Of a stretch of 64,000 bases of DNA, positions 12,351-21,866 are shown piece after piece (positions within the stretch are counted from its first letter, which is position 1; every line of letters starts with the position of its first letter). The DNA lies in assembly GCA_021234155.1 (NCBI GenBank), contig JAJEKV010000064.1, positions 4,278,001 through 4,342,000 on the forward strand, in the 5' to 3' direction. Position numbers and translations under genes: made by a program. The DNA is from Isoetes taiwanensis. Its lineage: Eukaryota > Streptophyta > Lycopodiopsida > Isoetales > Isoetaceae. Under the pieces are notes generated by a model. It was not told the DNA's origin, did no database searches, and saw only the letters and a program-made list of their open reading frames with translations.

Positions 12351-12410
12351 GATTCTTGCCAGCAAATAGAGCGAAAATTTTCAATTTCGCTCTGTTTGTT
12401 GGCAAGAATC
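12351..12410. repeat. Long hairpin inside the left end of the element
   Basis: The left arm is GATTCTTGCC followed by AGCAAATAGAGCGAAA; the right arm is TTTCGCTCTGTTTGTTGG followed by CAAGAATC. They pair over about 26 bp with one or two mismatches around an 8-base loop. It could be a subterminal transposase-binding structure or a transcript hairpin. Confidence 0.75.
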
Positions 12411-12529
12411 TTCCTAATTCTAATCTCCGCTCCGGTTCTCGGTCTTTTGCAACGTCAATGGCAAAGGTATTTGGTTTCCGAGTCGTCATTGCATTCCTTT
12501 GAGTGTTCTTCCTTCTAATACTTCTGTTT

Positions 12530-14950
12530 CAGGATCAAACTAATTCCGAGGGTCAATTTAGAGTGCAAGTGCCAAAAGAATGCACGCCTTACGGGGAATA
12601 AGTTCACTTGGAAGCAACCAATAGATGAAGATGCATTGCGAGCTTACGGAGCCATGAATATAGACCTCCGGGCTAAAGGCCAATCAGTATCCATGTGATC
12701 CTTTCACTCGAGCCCATCAAACTTCCACTCGCATCCGGTCTTATTGAATTTGCTTGTAAGGGATGACAAGGGTTACTAGGTTCTTGTAATAATTTGGTTA
12801 ATGGTATCTTGATCCACATTTGCGTGCCATGTATAACCACTTGTATGGATTCAATTGCAAAGTTTTATCGATGTTAATCAGCTCCAACAGCGAACTAGTT
12901 TTGTCTCAACAATGCCGCAAGCTCAATGAATTGGAGGTAGAAAATCAGAAATTGGTGACTGAGATGAATGCACTGCAGCAAGGAATGAAGAGGGTTGCGC
13001 AAGAAAATGATTCCCTTCACAAGCAGGTCAAACGCTTAAAAAGAACTCCACTGGGGATCAGGGAGAGGGCAAAAAACACGAAGCCCATAAATATATTAGC
13101 CCCAGGGGTGGAGGCTCAAAAAGGGTCATGGCTATTAAAAAGCTTGTTGATCCAAATCTTGCAGAAGAAAATAAGAGAAAACCTGCTAATATTTCCGGTT
13201 TATTAAAGAAATTAGTTACTAAAGATGATGTATTGAGAATGTTAAAGCTTCCTGGTAGCATTCAACTTAGGAAAGCTGTAGTACATCAAGCTATTGCGGG
13301 GAGTTGGGGAACAATCAAACCTCGAGAATCGGTGCAAGAAGCGTGGTGTGACAATGTCGGAATAAGTAGGCAAGCTTATATTGCTTTGTTCAAATGCTTG
13401 CAGGATGGCCTTAAACAACAAGGCATTACCAAAACTATTCTACTACCAAGGATGACTAGTGTGAGGACTTGTAGGTCATCGAGAAACAGACAAGTGCAAG
13501 AGCTTCTTGGTGATATGTATCAGCTGACCAGCAGTGTCAACTTGGATACATTGGCATCCTATATTAAAGGTAAGAAGAAGTCGAAGTTTGGTGATACTTT
13601 CTACCTTAATGAAAATAACAATTGCTGGATAGACTTAACTAGAATGCTTCAGCTTTTGGTTCGATTTTATGATATGAAGGTAGAAGAGTCTTGTTGGCAA
13701 ACTAAGAATTGTTTTGATTTGGATGAAATGGAATTGGTGAAAGGCGAGAAGTACGAGAGGGTTTCACTGAGTCTAATGAACAGAGCTTTGAATACAGGGA
13801 ATGAAGAGTCAAATCTAGATGGTAAGTTTTCCGTCCAGTCTGAAGATCACATTTGGTGGGTTGGTTTATTTCAGGTACCAGAGGAAAATCACAGTATACT
13901 GAAATGGGTTTTTGATCAAACACCCATTCCCACAATGATTGCCTCTCACGGAATCGGAGAAAAACTTGCAGTTCCTGGATATGGTGAGTACGAGGTTGAA
14001 TGGCATCTTGCTACAGATTTGAAGACAATAAAATGCATGTACAGAATGAAGCATGGTGCTGGTAAGACTACTCATGCTTGTCCCTACTGTGTCTATGCAA
14101 GAAGAGATTCAGCTGGATTGGACAAGAGTACATTAGACATTAGAATGTGTCCAGGATGAGCCACCAAATAGAGAAGAGAAGGACACAACCTTGATGCCAA
14201 TTCTGCAAATTCCGTTAAGAAGAGTACACATATGCACCCTTCATGCTTTCTTGAGAATCATAGACAAGATGGTTTACATGAGTCCTGTTTGCTTGGAATA
14301 AATCACCCCAAAGCTCTAGGGAAGCTGCCATGCATGAAGTTGAAAAGGTGCTATCTAATGTGGGACTTCATGGTGGGCACTACAAAATACTTCAAGATCC
14401 AAAGGTATCCGGCAAGGTTCCCCTGAAACCCAGTATGGGTGGTCCAAAGGCTAAGAGGTTTTGCCTCCATGAAAAGAGAACTTATCCGGTGTTTGGGAAG
14501 CTTACAAGGATCTTATTGCACCCCGAGGATGATCGAAATGATCGTGGCGAGATCACGCTGAAGAAAATCAAGGCATGGCGGGATTTCTCTCAGATCTTGG
14601 TAAAGGAAATGCGCGAAAAAAGGTAGTGCGGGGAAAATGATGTTGCCAAATTCAGGAGGCGATCACAAACTTCACTAAGTCTTTCGACGGCATGGGGTGA
14701 GGCCAATTTGACTCACTATGTCCATATTACGTTCGCACATGGCGTGTGGTTTGTCGGGGAATATGGAAGCCTGGGAATTTGGAATACACAGGGGAATGGA
14801 GAAGTCCCATAAGCAAGCAAAGGCGCATTCTTCCATTTCACTCAACAGGAGAGGTTGGGTTGGGAATTCCTTGCAGCAGATGTGTCAATGGTTTTACTGA
14901 AGGATCATGTGCAAGTGGGTGAAGAAATCACGCGAAACGAGTGAATCAAC
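12530..14950 (+). pseudogene. Transposase-like gene of the 15.4-kb element (decayed)
   Basis: Coding traces start near 12535 (ARLTGNKFTWKQPIDEDALR). They continue through a coiled coil at 12880-13050 (ELEVENQKLVTEMNALQQG) and, after a frameshift, into a 343-codon frame at 13128-14159. That frame contains a WHLATDLKTIKCMY block followed by a THACPYC cysteine pair. Further frames continue: VHICTLHAFLRIIDKMVYM near 14230, NVGLHGGHYKI near 14350, then a YGSLGIW block and GMEKSH near 14770-14810. This order (Asp block with Cys pair, then HICTLHA, then GMEKSH) is one I recall from uncharacterised multicopy proteins in plants and cnidarians. I infer an RNase H-fold transposase with the Asp and the Glu of GMEKSH as catalytic candidates. 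At least four frameshifts or stops make it inactive. Confidence 0.6.
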
Positions 14951-15183
14951 ACTTGCTAAGTTGTTTAGACAAAAAAAATGAGAAAAAGAGGGCAGCTTGG
15001 TATAAGTCCGCAGCTGTTGAGCGATCAAGGGAGTGGAGATCAATGAGATGTAGGCAAGGCAAAGGTTATGTCCGTATTGAGAGCTCTTGATAACGTCTCT
15101 ACTGTAAAAGAGTTGGTTTATTTATCAGTTCGATAGTGCTCAGTGTGTGAAATGCTGTATTGTAAGTAAATTGGATGCATGTA

Positions 15184-15488
15184 TTGCACATCGTGGCCAC
15201 ATTGCGAAATATGGGCCTGTAACTAAAATTGGATCTCATTATTTGACCGTAGCTACCGGTCGCGAAATAGGCCCTTCAATAATTTGTAACTGAGTCGATT
15301 TCGCACCGTGGCGACGGTGCGAAATATGGGCCTGTAACTAAATTGGATCCACGTATTTCGCACCGTAGCCATGGTGCGAGATAGGCCCTTCAATAATTTG
15401 TAACTCAGTCGATTTCGCACCGTGGCTACGGTGCGAGATAGGCCCTTCAATAATTTGTACCTGAGTCAATTTCGCACCGTGGCTACGG
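15184..15488. repeat. Palindromic array A (57-bp period, six units)
   Basis: Units of a 26-bp palindrome (arm TTTCGCACCGT, centre RGCY, arm ACGGTGCGAAA) lie at about 15184, 15242, 15299, 15356, 15413 and 15470. The first two are eroded and the last is truncated. Spacers are 31 bp and of two alternating types, TAGGCCCTTCAATAATTTG and TATGGGCCTGTAACTAAA. The array lies between the 3' ends of two convergent genes. Confidence 0.95.
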
Positions 15489-15925
15489 AAGAAGAGCGGA
15501 CCCAACTCCACAAAACCCTTGTACTCGTTGTAGTACGCCCTAATAAGGCCATACATCTGTCCCTTACAAATTTCATGAATGAACTCTGATATGTATTGAT
15601 CCAGAGAGTGTGCTAAATAACCAGCACGAAGAAGAGGCCTGAACTGCTGTAGCATCTCGTCCAGATAAGGAGGGGGTTCAAGAATTCCCCTCATTGCAAG
15701 TCTCCTATAACATTCAGATGGATTAATTTCCATCAGTGGCTCATGACCACAATCAAATCGCTCCAGAATGAAGTTGATCAACTCCATTGCAAGCTCCTTG
15801 GTGGGACTGTGGTGCAACCTCCACTCCAAGAAATGGTCAAATAGCTCATCATCAGGCCGCACAGAATGCCTGGGGCATGCTTGCAGGCCTTCTGGAGTAG
15901 CCCAGGGAGGATTGGGTCCAATCAT
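15338..15925 (-). CDS. Element cargo gene A, unknown function (paralogue of cargo B)
   Basis: The reading frame from ATG 15925 starts MIGPNPPWATPEGLQACP. It continues with DELFDHFLEWRLHHSPTKEL, MELINFILERFD, GILEPPPYLDEMLQQF and YLAHSLDQYISEFIHEICKG, ending in YNEYKGFVELG. A close relative lies at 16837-17400 with the same block order. After FVELG the frame reads into palindromic array A; the paralogue has a GTAAGC splice donor there, and here the site reads GTCCGC, so the true end may have been lost. The frame can be opened upstream to 16060, but only through low-complexity repeats, so I prefer 15925. No known domain is recognised. Confidence 0.55.
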   Translation of the reverse strand: MIGPNPPWATPEGLQACPRHSVRPDDELFDHFLEWRLHHSPTKELAMELINFILERFDCGHEPLMEINPSECYRRLAMRGILEPPPYLDEMLQQFRPLLRAGYLAHSLDQYISEFIHEICKGQMYGLIRAYYNEYKGFVELGPLFFRSHGAKLTQVQIIEGPISHRSHGAKSTELQIIEGPISHHGYGAKYVDPI

Positions 15926-15939
15926 TTGCAAAAGCAAGC

Positions 15940-16420
15940 AAGGATCACCGACGGAGCAAGGAACAAGGAGCAGAGCAAGGAACAAGGAGCAAGAAGCAAG
16001 GAAGAAGACCAGGTAGCAGGGAACAAGGATCAAGATCAAGCAGCAAGAAGCAAGGAACAAGGAAGATCAAGGAGCAAGAAGATCAAGGAACAAGGAAGAC
16101 CAAGTAGCAAGGACCAGGACGATCAAGTAGCAAGGAACAAGGATCAAGATCAAGTAGCAAGAAGCAAGGAACAAGGAAGATCATGGAGCAAGGAAGCAAG
16201 GAAGCAAGGAACAAGATCAAGTAGCAAGATCAAGAGCAAGGAACAAGACCAAATAGCATGAAGTAGCACGAAGATGAAGGAGCAAGAAGCAAGGATCAAG
16301 ATCAATTAGCAAAGAACACGGAACACAAGGTGAGAAGTGAAAGCAAGGTGAGAACACGAGAAGTGAAAGCAAGGTGAAAACATGGAACAAAGGTGAGAAG
16401 TGAAAGCAAGGTGAAAGAAT
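15940..16420. repeat. AAGCAAGGAACAAGGATC-type minisatellite
   Basis: About 480 bp of strand-biased purine-rich repeats built from AGCAAG, GAACAAG, GATCAAG and AGGAGCAAG words, ending in GAGAAGTGAAAGCAAGGT units. It lies just upstream of cargo gene A. Similar words reappear at 20215-20350. Confidence 0.85.
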
Positions 16421-16549
16421 TTATAGCTACGAATCCAATAATGTTGAAGTATAATACTAATACTGTTGAAGTATAATACCAAGAAAGTTGAAGAATAATA
16501 CCAATAATGCTGAAGTATTATGGGCCTGTAACTAAACTGGATCCACGTA

Positions 16550-16632
16550 TTTCGCACTGTAGCCACGGTGCGAAATAGGCCCTTCAATAATTTGTAACTG
16601 AGGCGATTTCGCACCGTGGCCACGGTGCCGAA
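16550..16632. repeat. Palindromic array B (two units, 57 bp apart)
   Basis: The palindrome occurs at 16550-16575 (one change, CACTGT) and 16607-16632. Spacer and flanks match those of array A (GGGCCTGTAACTAAA and AGGCCCTTCAATAATTTG). It lies between the start of cargo gene A and the end of cargo gene B. Confidence 0.93.
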
Positions 16633-16836
16633 TATGACCACAAATAAAACATTCACATGAGAAAATACAAGGAAAATGGTAGAAGAAATCATTCAATTAC
16701 ACAAAGTGTAAGATTGCTAAGATAATACATGATAATATGAGGATGTTACTTAATTACACGGAAATCACTTGCTTATATACTTAATTTCTATGAAAATCTT
16801 TATACCAGTTTATACACATATTCCAGTGGAGTATCT

Positions 16837-17400
16837 TCACCTGTGATATGTACATATTATGTGTTGTGTGCTATGTAGCCATAGGTCACGTGTATCCCAA
16901 GGAATTGTATCCCAGGTGGAGAATCTAGACAGTAACCACAGGATGTTGAAGTCAAGGGAACGGAATAGGAGCTTACCAATATCCACAAAAGATTTGTAAT
17001 GGAAGTTGTAAAGTTCAATGAGGATATAAATCCTATTCTTCTCATTAGTAGGAATGACCAGAGGCACATACTGATCCAGAGAGTAGGCCATGAAACCATG
17101 GAAAAGCATGTCCTTCAACTGTTCTAGCCTATCTTCTAAATCTGAGGGGGGTTCAAGAAGTCCCAAAGCACTTAGAGTGAACCTTGCTTGACTCGAATTG
17201 ATCTCCTCCAGTGGAGGGAGATGACGAGTATAGCGATCGATAATGAAGTTGATCAGTTGCCTTGCAAGCTCTGTGGTTGGATCGTGACGCCATCGATGCT
17301 CCCAAAAGTTGCTAAAAAAATCATCAAAAGTGCACGTATTAATTCTGCCACATGCTTGCAGGTATTCCGGATCAGCCCAGCGAGGATCCCGGGGATTTCA
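16837..17400 (-). pseudogene. Element cargo gene B, unknown function (paralogue of cargo A)
   Basis: From about 17397 downward the frame reads NPRDPRWADPEYLQACGR, DDFFSNFWEHRWRHDPTTEL, ARQLINFIIDRY, LGLLEPPSDLEDRLEQ and GFMAYSLDQYVPLVIP, ending in YNFHYKSFVDIG before a GTAAGC donor at about 16980. Each block has a counterpart in cargo A, so the two genes are an old duplication within the element. A TGA just before NPRDPRW removes the start in frame; CGA would restore Arg. Function unknown. Confidence 0.55.
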
Positions 17401-17436
17401 CCTCTAACATTCCGTACCAAACATGTGCGTGACTGG

Positions 17437-17896
17437 TTAGGGGTTTTTTTTTGCCTCACACGTTAGTATACGGTCTGAAAAAAATACGGGTTCACCACCA
17501 CATTTTCGGACATGGTCGTTTAGGGGTGTGGTATGGAACTCCTCACCAACTTCATACGGTAGAGGGGTGCTTGAAGATCCAAGCTTTGAGTCATATGGTT
17601 CCTTCAAGATCATAGGGGTTTGCAATGAAGGTTTCGGTTTTTTTTGAATGAAGGTTTTTTTTGTTGTCGGCGGGGACTTTTCATTGCTCCCTAGGGTTTT
17701 AGAGTCTATACTCTCTACACGAAAAATTAGTCGCCGGTTTGTAGCGGCCGTAGATATGAGCAAGATTTCTTTCAATGGAGCATGACATGATGCAAAGATC
17801 AAGACCACTAAGGTTTTCTGTTATGGCCGTTTTGGCAAAGGTCTTTGGCGAGGATTTGACGTTCACTTGCCTAGAATATAAAATGGAAGGTACCAA
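17437..17896 (-). CDS. Small basic hypothetical protein(s) in the element
   Basis: Two overlapping minus-strand frames are present. The longer (17437-17808, 123 codons) has a Lys/Thr/Pro-rich middle (SPPTTKKTFIQKKPKPSLQT) and no recognised domain. It may be an exon or a remnant. Confidence 0.25.
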
Positions 17897-17938
17897 GGTT
17901 TTGAGGCTTGAATGCTACCGTTTATGATCTCTAGTTAT

Positions 17939-19430
17939 ATAATAGTCACTTGTTTGCAACATGTTTACTCCGCCTTCTCTTGCTCTTAGTAAATTATCCC
18001 TCGTCCAAATGCAAGAACACCGCTTCTATTATGAGCGGCTATTGCACTTGTAATTCTCTGTTGGGTGCTTCAATGCATATCTTAACCTAGAAGAATGTGG
18101 CTCGAGGGCCAAGCTTTTCAGTTGAAGAATGCCGCTGCAAAGTAGTTTTGTTATGCGGTATTTTTGCTGATATGGAAGCAGCCGGGACAAGTTTTGAAGG
18201 AGTTGTTGCAATAACAAAAGGTGCATGCAAAAAATAGCGGGGTTGTCACCGAGAAATCTTGTTAGAAAGCATTGCTATATGTGGAAGAGCTAGTGGAGCA
18301 AACAACACGGAGCTGGATGCACGCATTTAACCCTCGCTACAAGTTTTCAAGACCTTGTGCATGAGGACGTCCCTCCTAACCGGGTTTGGCACACGTTTTT
18401 CTAAATAATATGGGAACAAACACAATAAGGGATGAAGTTTAATTATATCCGCATACTACTAGTGTTGTTCTTGATGTCTTACATATGCAAAAGCTAAGGT
18501 TCTATCATGCTTAGAAGATATGGTAAATTTGAACTCTCTACAAGTATGTTTTTGCGGGGGTGGATTTAATCTTGTCTCGTGATACTACTAGTGTAGTTCA
18601 TGATGCTTCAACTATAGCAAAAAAATGAAAGTTCTATCTTGTAGCATTAATGAGAATAAGTCCGGATTTTGTATAACACATTTTTTTTCAGTTAAAGCTT
18701 TTCCGAAATGATCATGCTCTAGAAATCCTTTTTGTGTCATAGGGTTTTGAAAGTTTCTCTAATGCACGTCTTATATTAGGTGTTGTCAATGAAGCGTTTT
18801 CCTCATAAAAAACAGGATTCTATATATTGCTACTAAGTTGTCCTTTACGTATTGTTGTGGTGGTGGCAAGATTGTCGAAAGTGGTCCACCTCCTTTGGAT
18901 TCAAGGATGCCAAACGAATCTGCTCTGTTACTCGAACAAGGTCATCTGTTGCATCTGTGGATCATTGATGGTGAAACACGAAGTGGTGATAAACAAGGAA
19001 TCTCCCTCTTCTTTGGGGAGGAATTTTGATAAGTTGCGGGATACCGACAACCCGTATGGAGCATGCGCATGATCTCAAGGTTGTGTCCAATCGGGAGCTA
19101 CTCTTAGCTAACGAGAGGGATATTTCCATTGATCTTTGGGATGAAGGTTTTGAAAAAAGTGTACGAGCAAGGCCATGGATCTATTGAAATTGGTAGAGAA
19201 TATCCGGAAAAGTATGCCCCGACAAAGGGGGGCAGTACAAGTTAACGAGAATATGTGGAAAGAAGTGCACTGAAAGGGGACATGGATCAATTGAAGTCAG
19301 CATGGAATATTTGGAAAAAGGTGTGCGAAAGCAAGGACAAGGATGGAGTTACAATTGAAGCAAGCACAAGCTTTTGAAAGAGATGCACCGCAAGGAGGAC
19401 AGGTTAGATGAAACATCAGCTCAACATAAA
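17939..19430 (+). pseudogene. Eroded plus-strand cargo coding sequence
   Basis: Broken frames alternate along this stretch: SLVQMQEHRFYYERLLHL near 17990, ALLYVEELVEQTTRSWMHAF near 18270, GGGKIVESGPPPLDSRMP near 18860 and NRELLLANERDISIDLWDEG near 19100. They read as protein but are separated by stops and shifts. I recognise no domain. Confidence 0.35.
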
Positions 19431-19758
19431 GACTAATAACGTGATAAATGTTCTTTTAGCTCTTGGGATATACATCTCCTTTTTGTCTATGAAATGATTA
19501 CTTATTCAAATGCTTTGAACGGGCATGGTTACTTGTATATAGCTTTCCTTGCACGGTTTAGTGATACGACGACCATTGGTAAATAAGTTTTTATTGGAAT
19601 AAATATTCTCATTTGACAATACAAGCATCATCCATTGGAAAGGAAAAGCAAACAAAAATTGTTGTTTCTTGGCTTTCAAGAAGGGTTATGTTATGTACAA
19701 ATTATGAGCACGGATTTTAACTCATCCGGAACACCTTTATTGCTGAATTCTATATGCT

Positions 19759-20136
19759 CTACATAGCAAAGGCTTTGTTAAATGTATAATGATTTATGGT
19801 CTTTGAAGAAAGCTTTTGCAAACTATCTTTTGAGCACTTAGAAAAAAGCAAGGTGGGTATGGTGCGAGATATCTTGGTCCGTCTTTGGTTGCTTGGTAAT
19901 CGGTCTTTGGATCGGCCCGGGCTTTTAGAGTCTCCACAAACCATTTTTTCCGAATAAGGCGACGGCACAAACTCAAGTACAAGATCGGGTAGGGGTATGT
20001 AAAACGTAACATAGTCCCAGCGTATATCTACGGTGATGGGGGCGGGAAACCGGGTTTTTCTATTTACGTATGTAGGGGTTTTCGACCTCCAAAAGTCGTA
20101 TACAAGGGGTTTTCTGGTGACCCCTTGCACGCACAT
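19759..20136 (-). CDS. Hypothetical cargo protein, 125 codons
   Basis: An open frame with RKPLVYDFWRSKTPTYVN and ITVDIRWDYVTFYIPLPDLV, then a basic region (GDSKSPGRSKDRLPSNQRRT). There is no match that I know. The start is uncertain because the initiator is at the edge of a GTG/ATG cluster. Confidence 0.35.
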   Translation of the reverse strand: MCVQGVTRKPLVYDFWRSKTPTYVNRKTRFPAPITVDIRWDYVTFYIPLPDLVLEFVPSPYSEKMVCGDSKSPGRSKDRLPSNQRRTKISRTIPTLLFSKCSKDSLQKLSSKTINHYTFNKAFAM

Positions 20137-20214
20137 GAGGTATCCCCATGTGCCTAGGTGAAATCCCCGGGGCGAGGATGTTCTTGCAAAGTTACCATTT
20201 GCAAGAAACTAGTG

Positions 20215-20350
20215 GAGCGCGAACAAGGAACAACTAGTGGAGCAGCAAAAGGTGCAAGGAGCATGCAAGAAAGGAGCAGACAGTGAGGCAAAGAGCAACA
20301 AGAAGCGGACAGGGAGGCAAGGAGCATGCAAACAAGAAGCAGACAAAGAC
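20215..20350. repeat. AGGAGCAAG-type purine-rich repeats
   Basis: Short words such as GGAGCA, AAGGAGCATGCAA and AAGAAGC recur. They resemble the minisatellite at 15940-16420 and likewise lie just upstream of cargo genes (C and D). Confidence 0.55.
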
Positions 20351-20561
20351 AATGAAGGCATATATGCCTATTTAAAGAGAAATCAGGTATATATGCTATA
20401 TACGTACATTATATTTACGCTTTGGATTGCAGCCATGGATGAAGTTTGACACCATTTCTCACGCATTCACCAAGATCATTGTAGCTCATGTAGCATACGA
20501 GTACCATACAAGTATGTATATGATAATAATTTTGGTATGTATATACCATCAATAATTTTCT

Positions 20562-20891
20562 ATGTATATACCATCAATAATTTTGGTGGGTATAAATATA
20601 CATCAAATTGCCGAGTGCAGCAACATTGGCCTCCGTCTAGCCATGTGGTCTCATTCTGGTCCTAAACGTGATTCCATTACCTGCAAGATGAATCATGAAA
20701 ACTTCAAGCAGTGTCGCGAGCGAGAAATACCCATGGAAGACTGGATGACCACTGCCGCTCTCAATCCTCGCTATTATCCTGATCCCTTCGATGTTATCAT
20801 CCATCTAATATGGAATAGAGAGCATCAAATGTACATGATAGAAAAGATCACTGGGGTGCCTGGTGACAATGACTCAGAAGAGTCCCCCTAA
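20562..20891 (+). CDS. Element cargo gene C, unknown function
   Basis: The frame includes DSITCKMNHENFKQCRERE, IPMEDWMTTAALNPRYYPDP and FDVIIHLIWNREHQMYMIEK, ending GDNDSEESP. Its neighbour (cargo D) shares the order SITC-M-x-R-C, then VIHLxW. Both are preceded by the same 5' sequence (TATATGCTATAT near 20390 and 20910), so the pair arose by tandem duplication of about 515 bp. The true first exon may start upstream at ATG 20434. No known domain. Confidence 0.45.
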   Translation: MYIPSIILVGINIHQIAECSNIGLRLAMWSHSGPKRDSITCKMNHENFKQCREREIPMEDWMTTAALNPRYYPDPFDVIIHLIWNREHQMYMIEKITGVPGDNDSEESP

Positions 20892-20976
20892 ATCAATACT
20901 CAGAAGGTATATATGCTATATGCGTACATTATATACATGTGTATTTTGTACATTATGCTCGTATGTATAACCAATA

Positions 20977-21369
20977 ATGCTGCTACTGCATGTCAATAAT
21001 TTTGTTCGATATAAGTACGGTTCCACTCAATGCAGAAGGCATCCATTTGCTATGTCTCGGCCTGGTTATTCTTATTACAGGGGGTCTACCTTGCCTCCTC
21101 GTCCCGAAGATATGGACTCCATTACTTGCACTATGACATATAATGATCTTTATAGATGTTCTCGGAGGGGTATCCCCTTGATCCCCGGTTTGGAAGGAGT
21201 AGCAGAGGGCCGAAATCGTTCTTCCGGAGGGTTTTATCGTGTTGTTATCCACCTTTGGAGGGTTCCAGAGCGCGCGTCTATGAGATTAATCGCATCGCTC
21301 AACTACCTGCTCATGATTGCGAATGAGCTTCTTCATTCATGTATGCTATGCCTCTTATATGAGTTCTAA
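20977..21369 (+). CDS. Element cargo gene D (paralogue of cargo C)
   Basis: The frame includes MSRPGYSYYRGSTLPPRPED, MDSITCTMTYNDLYRCSRRG, a Gly/Arg-rich loop and FYRVVIHLWRVPERASMRLI. The conserved parts match cargo C; the loop is longer. The 3' end overlaps a 33-bp duplication (CTATGCCTCTTATATGAG at 21347 and 21379). Function unknown. Confidence 0.45.
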   Translation: MLLLHVNNFVRYKYGSTQCRRHPFAMSRPGYSYYRGSTLPPRPEDMDSITCTMTYNDLYRCSRRGIPLIPGLEGVAEGRNRSSGGFYRVVIHLWRVPERASMRLIASLNYLLMIANELLHSCMLCLLYEF

Positions 21370-21538
21370 GTATATGCTATGCCTCTTATATGAGTTATAA
21401 GTATGTAACCATAAGTGATACATGTGATCCGTCTATTTACCGCACATTTTCAATTTGGAAAGCTCTTGGCCATTTTCCTTACGTGTAGATTCTAAATTCA
21501 GTTCAGCATTCTCTTCGCAGTGTGTGGAATAATGCATT

Positions 21539-21737
21539 TTTCGCACCGTAGTCACGGTGCAAAATTAAGCCCTCAAAAACTTTGGAACTACTATTTTCAA
21601 GATCGTGGCCCGCGATTAAAATAGACCTTCCCAAAGAATGTGGAATAGTCATCGAGCCAAGCACCGTGGCGATCGCGGCGAAATAGACCTTTCCACAGAA
21701 TGTGGAATAGTCATTTTCGCACCGTGGCCACGGTCAA
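21539..21737. repeat. Palindromic array C (four units)
   Basis: The palindrome is clear at 21539-21564 and as a truncated copy at 21713-21731. Two eroded copies between them keep the ~57-bp spacing. The spacers (for example CACAGAATGTGGAATAGTCA) differ from those of arrays A, B, D and E. It lies between the 3' end of cargo D and the 3' end of the H3-like gene. Confidence 0.85.
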
Positions 21738-21866
21738 CACTAGTAGATAAATGCACAGCCGCAATAAATAGAATAGCAAATAATTACAGATAAATATAAA
21801 ACACGCATCACGATAAATATTAAAACACTCATATATTAACAACCAAAAAAGTGTTACAAAAGGATG

